64,000 bases of DNA from Dipteris shenzhenensis. Lineage: Eukaryota; Polypodiophyta; Polypodiopsida; Gleicheniales. The stretch lies in assembly GCA_047967505.1 (NCBI GenBank), contig CM106539.1; one strand, 5' to 3'. The stretch's first letter is position 1; each line of letters opens with the position of its first letter. This document shows positions 44,457 through 56,854 of this stretch, piece by piece. The notes under the pieces were generated by a model. The model ran no database searches and was not told the origin of the DNA. It worked only from the letters and a program-made list of their open reading frames with translations. Position numbers and translations under genes: made by a program.

Positions 44457-47148
44457 ATGGAAAAGGAAAAAAAAGGTCAGAATTCTAGATTGGTTTCAAT
44501 GTTTTTTAACATATATTTCTTCCATCCATTGAATTTTTGATGTCCAAATGTCTTCACTCAGCTCCATCCTTCTTGTTACATTTTCAATTTATACTGTCCA
44601 AGAATGTGGTAAATCACCCAGGAATTAGATTGGAGATGGATATGAATAGAAACTAGAAATTTGCAACAAAATGCGAGGAGAGTGGTTTATAATTCTCTAA
44701 ATAGCCCATATCGCATTTTGCTGCAAATTCCTATTGTTGACACATTACTCATGAAAAGTTTCACTCAGCTCCATTATTTCTCTTGCATATGAGATCATAG
44801 TGTCCAGGAATCACTGAGATGAACCTAGTGCTTGATTTGACATGCACATGAACAGAACTTGAGAATTTGCAACAAAATGCGAGGAGAGTGGTTTATAAAT
44901 CTCTAAATAGCCCATATCGCATTTTGCTGCAAATTCCTGTTGTTGACACATTCCTCATGAAAAGTTTCACTCAGCTCTAGCATTTCTCTTGCATATGAGA
45001 TCATAGTGTCCAGGAATCACTGAGATGAACCTAGTGTTTGATTTGACATGCACATGAACAGAACTGGAGAATTTGCAACAAAATGCGAGGAGAGTGCTTT
45101 ATACTTTCCAAATGGTCTCCCATCGCGTTTTGCTGCAAATTCCTGTGTCTGATTTGGTTCTCACTTCTACCTCATTAATTTGCTATCTTTAGCCCTGTGG
45201 AAATCTTCCTTGATGATGAGAAATGTTTTTGCTTTGGAACAGCTGGCTCCCAGGCCCCACCTTTCAAGAGGAAGCTGGACTTTTCTGTTGCTATTATTAG
45301 ACCACAGCAAACACCAGGTGAGTCATGAGATGCCATGAAGGAATTAACTGGTGATATACAATGCATTCACTGATTGCATATGTCAGCATATAGAATTCAT
45401 AGTATATAAGTTTTTGAACAGACAAAAAGAAGAGACTGGGAGCAGAGTGCTGATACTTCCATCAAAAAAAAAAATGGAACCAAAAGAGGACAATTCTCCA
45501 GATTTGCTCCTATTTGAGTTTCTTCACAAATGCAAGGCTCAGAGTAACTTCCATATATACCACAGTATTTTCAACATGGAGTTCACAATGAGCTCTGTAT
45601 TGGAGCAGCACAAAGATTTTCTTTCAGACTATTGGGATACCTTCAAAGAACTGACAGAGGCAGGAAGAATTGTGGAAGGAGAAAAGGTTTTTGTGCATAT
45701 AAATCATATTGTCTCCAATGACAGGCTGAGGTACCATGTGAACAGAAGATTTGACAGCCTGCCTAATCAATATAAATTCAACTATACTTTGCACACCAGA
45801 AAGTGTAGAGTGCTGGAGAAAACCATGGCATTTCTTATGTACATTGTCTTCAGTCAGGAGTCTTTGGATGAACAAGGGCAGGAAATAGAAGAAGAAGACA
45901 CATCTGAAGCAGAGGAAAAGGAGGATGTTTCTTTGGTCACAGAAATGGCAGAGCAAGAAGAAGATATCAACCTTCAGGATGAGGGGCTGCAAGTGGCTGC
46001 TCTTGACCTTGTTCAACTGAGGACAAAAACTCTGAGGGGAGCAGAGCCAGTTGAAGATTTTGATGTTCAAAGCAGCAACTATGCAGTGCCCATGCTTCCA
46101 GGTGTCTTGATTGGTGGAAAGGATTATGTTTTCCTCCATGATATAGAGTGTATGTTTGATTTGAGGGAGGACTATGCCATTTCCCTTATTGCCCAGGCTT
46201 CAAGGCTTGACAAGGAGGTTGGCATAGAGGATGACCATTCACTACTGGCTTTGGAAACAATTTTTGATCCTGTAGAGGCCCTTACATTTTGTTTCAAAGA
46301 GGCTGAAAAGTTCCAAGAGCTAGATGAAGCTGCCTTCCAGCTCACACAGGAAGCTATGAATCTCTCAGCACTATACACAGAAAAGCCTAAAGAAGAGGCT
46401 GGACAAGAGGGGAGAGGGATAAATCTTTGGAAAGATGAACTGCCTGTTATTGATGAAAATGAGAAGGTACTTCAAATCAAATACTTTGACTTTTGCTTAA
46501 CTTTGTTTTTACAGGTTGTGTATTGTCTCACTCCAATCTTTTGATATGTGGCAGCTACAAATTGAGGATGACACATTCCTCCAGAGATCAAGTGGAAGCA
46601 GGTAGGTTGGGTTTCGCAAAATGTCAGGCCTAGCTCATTATATTCATGATCTAGGCAGTGCCAAGATCTTGATTTACCATAGGCAGTTGAGCAACAATGG
46701 AGAAGCCATTGTTTACTTCTTAAAATGTTTGTCTAAGGCTTTAGGTGGACATGTTCTTTCATGGCAAAAGGAAAAGATCATTTTGATAGAGAGGTTGTCT
46801 GCCATAGATATATTTGGAGATTATGTGAATAAGCAGGCCTCTAGGGCCGCTTACTTTTTGTCTTACACTTCTTATGCATTAGCATGTGGTGTTAAGGAGC
46901 CCAAATATCTGGAGGGCTATGGAAAACACCAGCTCGTAAGGTTTCAAGTGCCACCCATGATTTCATCAGGCCACACAGTCCAAGAAGAGGAACAGGTGGA
47001 GAGAGTTGAAGAAAAGGATACCCCTCCCAGACAAGCAATAGAGGCAAGCATTGATAAACAAACAGTCGACATCAAGCCAATAAAGAAGAAAAAGACTCCA
47101 ATCAAGATCAAAAAGAGAGTTTTGATCGGCAGGCCCTGGGAGAAATAG
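44457..47148 (+). CDS. Unidentified 574-codon protein, one in-frame stop
   Basis: Proposed exons: 44457-44475, 45243-45317, 45430-46466, 46555-47148; phases agree across all three introns. The protein starts MEKEKK, has a short basic segment, then a region with NSPDLLLFEFLHKCKAQSNF, an acidic stretch (QEIEEEDTSEAEEKEDV) and GGKDYVFLHDIECMFDL. A C-terminal region follows (LAHYIHDLGSAKILIYHRQL), then a very basic tail (KPIKKKKTPIKIKKR) that could direct it to the nucleus or bind nucleic acid. A TAG at 46603-46605 interrupts the last exon. I recognise no domain. The exon 3 acceptor at 45429 is chosen because it keeps the frame; the stronger-looking site at 45421 would lead to a stop. It converges with the transposase-like gene 500 bp downstream. 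Confidence 0.6.
44656..45145. repeat. Three hairpin-forming repeats in intron 1
   Basis: Near 44656, 44862 and 45067 the sequence reads AATTTGCAACAAAATGCGAG and, about 40 bp later, returns as TCGCATTTTGCTGCAAATTC (third copy TCGCGTTTTGCTGCAAATTC). The arms are complementary over about 19 bp with one mismatch. Copies are about 205 bp apart, and the spacer 'ATGAAAAGTTTCACTCAGCTC...' is also repeated. Each copy could fold as a hairpin in the transcript. Confidence 0.82.
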
Positions 47149-47646
47149 GATTTAGTCATCAAATATAGCACAAACATTATATTAAATTTGAACTGATTTG
47201 TACAAAGTCTTTGATATCTGGTATGATCTTGTATAAATGATTAATAAGTTGATGATGCAATGATTTGTACATTTACATAGAGTGGTGTCGTTAAATATTA
47301 AACAAACAATATATTGAAATTGTGAACAAATTGTATTAAGTTTAGATCATATGTTTCACAAAAGAAATACTTTTCATGCATAACACCAAGAGTCACTTGT
47401 TCCACTAAAAAAATTTCTATTGAATGAGTTTGAAAACATGTGGACATAACACCAATAAGTTACAAATGAGTCCTATTCATGTTAACTTGTCCATTTATGG
47501 TTTCTAAATATCTTCGATTCCCTCCATTGTCTATGTCTCTCTACTGCAATTGAATTGTCTAGAGCTTGTCTTCGTCTTTGCTTTTGGGCTAGAAGAAAAG
47601 CAAGCTTGATTTTGGAGCTAGCAACTTTTCTTTTAGCATGCAACCT
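47149..47646. other. Convergent intergenic spacer
   Basis: AT-rich spacer between the 3' ends of two convergent genes. It includes TTGTATAAATGATTAATAAG-type sequence that could serve as 3' processing signals. Nothing coding. Confidence 0.5.
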
Positions 47647-50200
47647 CTATAGTATGCCTCGATAAAACCATTGGAAGACTTCCTTCAGACTATTTGCCTT
47701 TTGACTCCCTCCATAGTGTTGTGTGTGTCTAAAAAATGCATTACGTGCCATGTAGTGAGACTTCTCCATGCCTTGGGTAGACCAAATAGCTGGGCATCCA
47801 TACTTTTTGAAAAAATAGGGAAGGTGGTTGTATATGATATGCTGTAAGACATAAGAATGCATAGTAAGTAATTAAAAAAAGAGGATCACACTTAAGTAAA
47901 AGAAAAAGACAGAACCTTACCATGTAGTGAGTTATATTGCAGGCTGTCCACGCGTCTTTCATTGACTTCCCAAAATGTTTAATTGCCTCCTCAAAGTTCT
48001 TTTAATCACTCTTTGTCCATGTTACTTTGTCACAGAACATGAAGAGTTGATCAAGAGACCTCCACACCTCTGCCTTCCTATTTCGTGCTTCCCCATCTGC
48101 CTCATGATCTTTCACAGCATTATGGACTTGCTTCCATAATCCATAATTAATCTTTGAAATTTTTCTACCTTGTCTTACTTGCTTACTGTGTTTGGGTCGA
48201 GACAAGAATCTTCGTGCCTTAGCACCACCAATAGAGGGCTTGATTGGTACCTCCTTGCCATTGGTAGACTTTTTAAAATCCTTTGTGATTTGAACATCTC
48301 CTCCATGCAGACCTATATCGGATAACACTTTTTCCAATGCTTGAAGAGCATCCTTTCTATTTTTTTCGGGACGGAGTTTCCAAGTAAATCCAATATATAA
48401 AAATACCACTTTCTCAATAATTCGACATAGACCATGCAACGTGCAGATGTGAACATTACATAGTGGAATGTCCAGAATGGCCTTGAAGTCAGGGTCAACT
48501 TTATCTCTATTAGGTGCTCTCTTCCACCATTTTGAATCCATTACTTGAGCTAATTCTTTGCAGTAAAGACAAGGATACTTTGAGTTGCCTCCTTTACTAA
48601 TGTTATACATGCACTTAAGTGTTTTAAGATCCCCGACCATGTGCCACTCTACTTGAAAATCACCTTTTTCTACAACATGGAGATTCTCGTTGTCTTTTAA
48701 TTATTCTTGGTATTTCCGTGTGGTGAAACACCCAATCTAGTGTTTCATGGTCTTTGGTCTTCACCTGCCAGATTATAGAAAACAAAAGTATTACTATAAC
48801 AGATTTGAAAACAATGACCAAAATCAAGTATAAAACAAAAAATGATCATACCTAGAACGAGCCTAACCACCATATGTGTTTCTCTGACTGCACACTAAAA
48901 TACTTCGAACTCACTTCAGTCAATGATGTATCAATTGCTCCATTCATCAATGTAATAGTAACTCTTTCCATTTTCTTTTCCTTTACAACCTCACACTCAT
49001 CCAGTTTGATAACAAATTTCAAAATGCCTTTGCACTCCTCAAATGTTATTCCATAAAGCTCGACCATTCTTTTTTGAAGTTGTTGCAGATCTAAAAATAT
49101 ATTGTTCCAAGGATCATACACAGTGGTTCCTTTAACACCATGAAATATTTCTTCAATATGGATATATTGCCCAATAAATTCATCTATACTTTCATTCAAA
49201 TGACCTCTTATCCTCCACACTGTTGCTGGATTTGGCAGTAAAACTCGTTTAATCCTTTGATCTTTCAAAGTTGAGGATATCGCATGGAAAATCGAACTAT
49301 ATCCCTTCCTGCTAACTCCACTAACATCAAGAGCCTCTTGGATTATAGTGCCATCAACTTGATTATTGGATATAAAGTCCTCTACAACATTGCGTTTGAC
49401 TGTTTTGTATTTTTTTTCCTCAATCAAACCTTTTGCTACACCGCAAGAAAGCAATCCTTTCATTTGTTTAATAGGAAGAAGGTTCGGGTCCATATTTTCT
49501 TTTGCAGGCCCCAATAATTTCCTGTAGTAACAACACAATATGACTATATCATTCAGCACCTCCATTCTTGTTTTGCAACAATCGACGAAATAGATATAGT
49601 CTGGAAGAGAGCCTTTTTGAGTATACAAAATGATAAATTTCAATCTAACCTTGCTTCCTGAATTCATCGCTTGCATCCACCAGTCCTAGCCTTCAAATTT
49701 GCAATGTTTTTAATCTTCCTATTACGTAGTCTGTCTCCAAGCACGGTTCTCTTCTTTCTTGCTCTTGTCAACTCTTTTTTACTCTTTGAATGCTCCTCAA
49801 TTTCATTCTGCAACTGCTGCTCCAATTTTGCACGAATGGCTATCTCCTGCATCTTGGCCCCCTTTTCTTGTAGGTACATCATTTTATACGTTTCTGCAAA
49901 TGCAGACTGCGCTGAAATATAACCAAGAAGTCCATTTTGTCCATCGCCAGCAAACCTCAGTAATGTGGTGGGATTGACAAATGGAGGTGTAGAGTTTTTT
50001 ACTTGACATTTTGGATATATGCTTCCATCGCACCATAAGTCAATATGTTGAAGCCCTTCTCTTCTCATATTTTCCCGCTGTTGAGCATTCAGCACTGTAT
50101 CCTTTCGTCTTTTTTGTGCTGGAGCATATTGTTCTTCTAAGTCGATGTGAAGATGGTGTAATCGCTTCTTCTGAGATAGTGACTCACTAGTATCGGCCAT
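47647..50200 (-). CDS. Transposase-like protein (four exons, several in-frame stops)
   Basis: Proposed exons on the minus strand: 50200-49650, 49521-48852, about 48751-47921, 47841-47647. The N-terminus (MADTSESLSQKK) is followed by a basic coiled-coil region and an RNRKIKNIANLK segment. The later part has GDLKTLKCMYNISKGGNSKY with YPCLYC (a Cys pair), a conserved-looking NVHICTLHGLCRIIEK, and near the end YFFKKYGCPAIWSTQGMEKS followed by RHTQHYGGSQKA. The order 'GDxKxL...C-x2-C...H-x-R...QGxE' is that of transposon-encoded RNase H-fold transposases I know as uncharacterised proteins from animals and plants; the final E would be catalytic. In-frame stops: TGA 49664-49666, TAG 48852-48854, a TAG and a TAA in the 48.64-48.75 kb stretch, and TAA 48002-48004. 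The stops argue against current activity unless unseen splicing removes them. Confidence 0.6.
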
Positions 50201-50610
50201 TTTTTGTGCTTCTGAGGTTGCGAAGTTTGTTTTTCAATCTCATAGTCATTTGGTAACACGAATCGTGGAAGTGTGGAAGTATCCATGTGAATATTTTGAA
50301 AACTTGCAATCACCAAGTTCAGTGATGGACTCTTTATGAAAGGCCTGCACACGTCGGCAAAAGAGATGCGGAATCTTTGGTAAACAAAAAAAAATCTAAG
50401 GAGATATTTAATGCAAAATCGTGTTAATCAGACAAAAGATTATCTTATTCCTTTTTTAATTGACAGTTCTGTAGTCCTTACTGATAGTTCTGAGCCACGT
50501 TTCCATATTTTACTATTTTTGAGGTCTTTTAGGAGAGAAATAAATTAAAAAATAGCGAATTTCTTACAGGGCCCCAAAATGAGTTCCCTTTTTCCCTAAT
50601 GATACCATGT
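50201..50610. other. Upstream region of the transposase-like gene
   Basis: AT-rich sequence of about 400 bp that should hold the promoter and possibly one end of a second mobile element. GGGCCCCAAAATGAGTTCCC at about 50571 is a conspicuous GC-containing phrase, but I found no inverted partner for it to the left, so no terminal repeat is claimed. Confidence 0.35.
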
Positions 50611-51760
50611 GTGTATGCTTGCCTCAAGCCATAAGAGCCTTTTTTTCAGTTTGCACACTAAATCTCATCTACCTTGATCCACAAATCCTTTCAATTATTC
50701 CACATAAACCTGTTCTTCTAAATATCCATTAAAATGGAGACTTTAAATCCATTTGAAAGATTGGAATTCCATGTTGCATCAAAATGGATTATATAGTCTT
50801 AATAGTACCTAGCATGGCCATATGTACAAAGGCCTTAGAATAATCAATTGCCTCAACCTAACCCTTGGTCACTAATTTTGTTGTGCCATAATGGAACATA
50901 TAGTCATGATAGTGCCTAGCTTTGCCACTTGCAAAGCCCTTAAAGTAATCAATTTACTCAACTTAGCTACTATAATGATTGGCCACCAATCTTAGCTTGT
51001 ATTTTTGAAATTGACCCCAAATTCCTTTTTATTTTATTTATCCATTCATTTCAAATAGCCTTGTGGTAGTACACATAGTTTTTAGGGGCTTATTTTCATT
51101 ATTGAATTATATTCACACTCCTCGCAAGATTTTGACTAATTATAAAAGACATTGAAGCTAATCATCAAAAACATTGAGGCTAAAATCTCTTATTCATCTC
51201 TATTGTGAGTGTGATATCATTTTCTTTACTTATTGTGACTGCCTAGGTTCATCGATAGTAGAATAATGTAATTCCTTTATTGTAGAGTCTCTCACTTACT
51301 ACTTTGCAAGATTCTCTTCTCTAGAGTGTAAGGTTGCATCTATATTTCAACCATCAACTTTTCTTTGCTATTATCTTTGGGTTCCTAACTTGTCCAAGTC
51401 AATAATAAGAGGCTATTATTTTCCTACAAGTTTTTCTTGTACATCACCCTCTTCATCATACGAAACACTATTACTAATGAATAGTTGTAATTTTTGTATG
51501 TCATCTTATGACATGTACACTTTTTGACTTTCTACATATCTAATAAAGATGCCTCTGACCACTTTTCAGTTAAGCTTCATTCTATTAACATTTGGTATAT
51601 GCCCAAAGCATTTATCAACAAACACTTTGAGATAATTCACCACCTTTAACTTTGTCCTTGCAAATATTTCCTAAAAAGTCAATCCATTTACTACTGTATT
51701 GACGCATGACATCTGGAAGCATAGCCAAATTATGATCTAATTGAACTTGTTTTTAGAATG
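50611..51760 (-). pseudogene. Probable heavily decayed copia-type retrotransposon remnant
   Basis: On the minus strand, phrases match by eye those in the intact copia polyprotein of this window. 'GCCTCAAGCCATAAGAGCC' (50621) parallels the start of the KALYGLKQAP-coding segment (58075). 'AATATCCATTAAAATGGAGA' and 'AAATCCATTTGAAAGATTGG' (50720-50765) parallel the reverse-transcriptase segment that follows, and 'ATAAAGATGCCTCTGACCAC' (51543) the 'IGYS' region at 59108. The order is right, but every reading frame is broken. Confidence 0.35.
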
Positions 51761-54700
51761 TTCATGACATGACAATTCCTATTCAAAAATTGATATCAAC
51801 ATTTCCTTATGAAATTATAAAACCATTGTTTAATGTATTCTTAAAAAAAATCAGAGTTTTGATTTGATAATTATTATGTAGAAGTGAAACATAGTTTAGA
51901 AAATTCAAAGTTTTGACTACAATAAAATAATTATCAATCTTGTGTCCAATCTAATGAAATGAATGTGTAAACATCAGTAGTATATTACCCATCCATATTG
52001 CGTAAATGAAAATATTCCCATTATGAAACTATTACACACTAGATGGAAAAACTCCAAACTCAATCCAAATAAAATCCTTAGAGGTAAACAAGATCAATCA
52101 ACATTGACTCATGAGATATTCCTTGATTATTTTGAATTGGAATGCTTCATCTTGATTGTTTGTAGTGATCATATCCTTTATGGTGATCATACTAAAATAT
52201 GCTAAGGTTGTGTATGTGGCATGAGTTGGCAGTATTGTACATATGAATGCTAGAAGTACAATGACGTTAAGCAATCAAATCGGTCTTAATAAGCATGGGT
52301 GAAAGCTAATATCAAACTTGCATCCATACACCTTTAAAAAGTATTTTGATTGAAAATTAATGGGAAATGATGAAACATAGGGAAATTATAAAGCACAATG
52401 ATTACTGGCAATATCATTAACAATTGATGTTGTTTTTCCTTGCCACAGAATTGGCAAATAGTCTTAATTCTTACATTTTGATATTTGAGATGTTTCTTTT
52501 GGACCAACCAATGGTTGTTATTTTGATGCTTGAAAGCTCAGTTAGGGTAGCTTGTAGACACAATGTATTAATACTATTTTTGGGACCTTCCATGGGTTTA
52601 GAAAACCCTAACTTATGTAGTACATAGATAACTTATGTAGTACATAGATTTAGAATTATGTTGTTTGCTATATGAAAGACACTTGTTGTCCCTCTTGGAT
52701 TGTTTAATTATGATCTCTTGCCACTTGTTGTCCCTCTTGGATTGTTAATTTTGATCTCTCTCCCTGTGTGTGTGTGTTTCTCCCTCTCTTGTTTTCATTC
52801 TTTATGCTTCAACATAGTATCAAAGACCACTGTGACTATTAAAGAGTTGTAGTTGTGGAGAGAAGCAATTTCTGACTTGTTTTACATCATAGAGTGGAGC
52901 TTTCAAAAAAAGGAGGAAATTTGCAACACTTCTACTTTAAAATGTACAATTTAAAAATAGCATTAATGCTATTTTTTATAATTCATTGTTTAAAAGCGAA
53001 AAATTTTACAAAGTTGAAGTATTTTACAACAAGCAAAATGAAATAGCAAGGATTAAATGTTGATAAGTTTCACAATTGTAACATTTTGGAAGTGTTGATA
53101 GAGACTGAAGAGTGCTCAAAACCCTCATATATATTGATCAAATTTACCTATACTAAAATCTATGGTGGAAGTCTAACCATTGTGTTGCTTTTGGTGGCCT
53201 AATAAGGATGGAGACTATTTTCCATGGTTGTGAGAAGTGTTTCATTTGGATTGATTGTTGTGTCTACTAGTCTTTCTACCTCTATCTACATCTAAACCTT
53301 GAGATGAAAAGGCATGACCATGAATTTCTAAATCACTGTTTACACCTCCTTCTCCAACATAAGCATACATGAAATAATTTCAAATGAAGGCAACATCTCT
53401 ACTAACCATTTTAGTCACAAACTAATTCTAATCTTTTCCTCATCCATTGAAAGCAATCTTGATTAGCCTTGTAGGCAATGCATCTCTACTAACCATTGTA
53501 GTCACAAACTAATCCTAATCTTTTCCTCATCCATTGAGAGCAATCTTGATTAGCCTTTTTGACTTGATGTCTTAATCTGTCTTTCAATCTAACCTGGTAG
53601 TTGGGTTGTGTCTCATTTTGAAACTTTGGTGCATCATTCAATTGATTGAACGATCTTAGACAATTTTGGATTGGAATGGATCTCATGAGTTTCATTTATG
53701 GTAGATGTTTGACCTATGAGAAATTGGGCCATAACTCTTGCAGCATTGAGATTAAAAATATTCCATGCTAAGCTATGTCTTCTCATCCTTATCTATCTAT
53801 TGCTTTGCTAATTCCTAAAGCTAATCAAGAGTGAGTGGAGTAGATAAAGACATTGTCAAAGCCATAGGTCTCTCCTCTTTCTATTTTAATCCCCCATAAC
53901 TTTGTTAACAAAAATATATTCACCATCTTGAATTACTAGTTCCTAAAAATATTGTCATCTAGCTTGCTATTTTAATCTAGAAAGATAATATCATCATGTC
54001 GCTTTGCCATGATGAACCAACTATGTGTAAAAGATCGAACCTATATAAGAAATTAGCAAATAACATGTCAAGGTAATGTATGTAAATGCAAGGACCAATG
54101 CCAAAATAGTGCTAGTGACTTTATATGGATAGCATGTGAGTGGAAATAAGCACAATTATCTTAAAATCAAGGATTAAACTACCATGCTAGTCACAAAACT
54201 ATGATGTTACTTGCTGCCAAAGTATTGTTATGAAGTTAGATATGTGAATATGAAAATTGATGATAGATCTAAGTGGATTGACTCCATAGGAATTATATGA
54301 GTATTTAAGAAAGGGCTTGATTAGATTTGTGGGGCTCCTTCTCCTCCTAAGATGTGCTCCTCCTAAGACGTGCTAGTTATAGCTAGACTACATAATCATA
54401 CGAGAAATGCAATTTTTTTTTCCTTTTTTCTTTTTTCCTTTTATGTGTTGGTTTGGAGAGGCTGCAAATGAATCAAGAGGGATTTAGATCACAAAGTTAT
54501 GTGAATCTACACTATGTGAATGTCAACACTAAAAAATGAAATGACAACTATGTAGAGCATTAGGTGGTAAGCTTTTTCCTTTTTGTAGCTCCTCAAAATT
54601 CTTTAAGAATCAAAGCTATGGCAGTTTTGAGAATTGCCAACTATTGTCCAAAAAAATTTTTCAAGAGGTGATGGTGTGGTAAAATCTATGCATATGTTAT

Positions 54701-56485
54701 AGAAAGAGAGTGCCTATGTAGCACAGTGTGCTGATATGGCATTGTGAAGTGGTAGTTGATGACATGGAAATGATGTAGATTTGCTTGTGCTATAAGCATG
54801 ATGTGACAATTACTAGTAGTGGATTTCTTGATAATGTGATAGTGTTTGTATGGATGATGATGTAGCATGTCATGTGTACTATTGACCACAATCTACAAAG
54901 TTGGCTGCACTGGCTATCTATTTAGCTGGTTGTGAGATTGCACTATTTAATTGTTAATGTTGACTATCCATCTATCTATAAGTCATAGTAATTATGTTGG
55001 CTAGAGAGCTGGTTATCTCTACCAGTGGATAGCCTACTTGGACTATTTGCTAGTGGGCTATCCCTCTATGTTTGACAAAAAGCAAGTGGACAAAAGTTCC
55101 ACATACATATAGTAAAGAGACTTAGGGGCTTGGCAATGGGAAGTAGACTATGCCATGGGGTAGCATGACACAAGGATGGTAGTGGGCATGAGACATGGGA
55201 TGTAGGGGTAAGACAATGGTGCATGGGATATAGCAGAGATGGCAATGCTTGATGATAAGGTGATGTGGGCTTGAGCTATCTATCTAGATTAAGTATGGTT
55301 GGCAAAGATCAAGGCATGCATAGTGGCTAAGGACATGCCATCAATAGCATAATGACATAGAGGAGACTAATGGGAAATGAGTGTCGAGGGAGTCAGGTGG
55401 CTAGGGATCTTGTGGAATAGTCAGCCAATAGAGGGAATAGGGGCTAGCATAGCATTTTGGGAAACTATGTAGCTAGCTATAGAGGTCAAATAGATGTCTT
55501 GATGGGATGATAGAACCACCCTTAAAGGCATTGGAATCTTGTTATACAAATCAATGTGAAGCATGAGGCAATAGGAAATGTGGTTAGGGAAATAGCTCAT
55601 GGTAATTCACTTGTTAGAAAGGGGATCTGGGTGTAGGGTCATTTGTGGGGAAAAGCTAAGTTAAAGTAATGGCCATCCATAAGTAGGGAGTTTGCTCTCA
55701 ATAATATAGAAAAGGAAGTTTGCTCTCAATAATACAGACAAGGAATTAGTCTGTCAACGGTTGAGTCTATGGGAAAGGGAAGACAAACAGATGGGAGGCT
55801 CCCAACACATTTTCTATAGAGATCTGGGTAGGTAGCAAATCCCTTCTCCCTTACCCACACACAAAGAGGATGCTACTAATAGGATTAGAACCATTATTGT
55901 GAGATGATCTAGATCAAACTCCATGTTCTCCTTGTATAGTCAATTGAAACATATGTCTCAAAGGCATTCAAAATGAAATGCACATCTTATGTGGCTCATC
56001 TTACACAAAGTTATGTGGCTAGATCTAGAATCCTAAGGATAGGCAAGTCAGATGGGACATGCAAGAGATTCTAGGGGTTAATAAAAGATGTCTTCTACCA
56101 ATTCGTTATTTTCCCAAGTCTAGCTTGGAAGAAATTCACTTGCTTATGGGAGAGCCACTTAACTAGAGGGCTATCATCCTTGGCAATGCTTGAGAAACTA
56201 GGAAATAACTGTGGAAAAAAGTAAGATCATATCAGCTATTGCCCTTGTGGAAAGCCAAAAAATTCCTTTTAATGATGCTACTATCAATCCTACAATATCC
56301 TTTCGGCTTTGGTTTAATAGGACTACACAAGATATATAGAAGACACCAATTTTTAGCACATGCAATTAAAACTCGAAGAAAGAGAATGGGAGTTGCTACC
56401 ATCCCTAATGCCATACCTAGAGTAACAAAGCTATTGCCACTGTCCCTATTGCTATTCCTAGAGCTACTAGTACTATTCCTATGAT
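51761..56485. other. AT-rich region without recognisable genes
   Basis: About 4.7 kb with no frame longer than 70 codons that looks protein-like. Small direct duplications occur, for example ACTTATGTAGTACATAGAT at about 52612 and 52630, CCACTTGTTGTCCCTCTTGG near 52680 and 52720, and CTAACCATTNTAGTCACAAA near 53401 and 53489. The 54.8-55.6 kb stretch is slightly richer in G (TGGCTATC/TAGCTGG phrases). Probably old, eroded repeats. Confidence 0.45.
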
Positions 56486-56490
56486 GTTGT
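56486..56490. repeat. Copia target-site duplication, left (GTTGT)
   Basis: GTTGT directly before the LTR start TGTGAAGATAG, repeated directly after the other LTR at 62208-62212. Confidence 0.88.
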
Positions 56491-56842
56491 TGTGAAGATA
56501 GTGGGAGAGAGGGAACGAGTCTCACTTGCGGCTTTCTCACATGCACAATGGGGGAATACACACAAAGGTGGAGGCTGAAAACAGTTTTGCTCTTCTTAGT
56601 TGTGAAAGCCAAAAGAACTCTGGTACAAAGAAATAGAAGAACCCTATATGTGGGTCTCAAACCAAACTCAACTAACTAAGGTGGCATACTAACTGAGCCA
56701 TGAACTAGTGTAGATAAGGATAGCTGTCATCCAGCTATTATTTGTGGGCGGTGTACCAACCGCATCTCCAGCTAACAAGTCGGTGACATAAATGCACAAC
56801 AGTCACCCTGGCATATCGCGAGTGGAGCTCGATATCTCAACA
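56491..56842 (-). repeat. 3' LTR of the copia element (352 bp)
   Basis: On the plus strand it runs TGTGAAGATAGTGGGAGAGA ... GATATCTCAACA. The termini are short inverted repeats (TGTTGAGAT / ATCTTCACA). It lies at the downstream end of the minus-strand element. Confidence 0.94.
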
Positions 56843-56853
56843 CTCCCCCTCGA
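56843..56853 (-). other. Polypurine tract of the copia element
   Basis: On the minus strand CTCGAGGGGGAG immediately precedes the 3' LTR (TGTTGAG...), the standard position for the plus-strand primer of reverse transcription. Confidence 0.8.
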
Positions 56854-56854
56854 G

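Noticed and set aside
30316-50200. A Polinton/Maverick element, suggested by the cysteine protease
   Set aside because: No DNA polymerase B, retroviral-type integrase, packaging ATPase or capsid-like gene is visible, and the proteases are the Ulp1 type common in plant transposons.
50571-50600. GGGCCCCAAAATGAGTTCCC as the terminal repeat of a second transposon
   Set aside because: No inverted partner found by eye anywhere between 24.3 and 47 kb.
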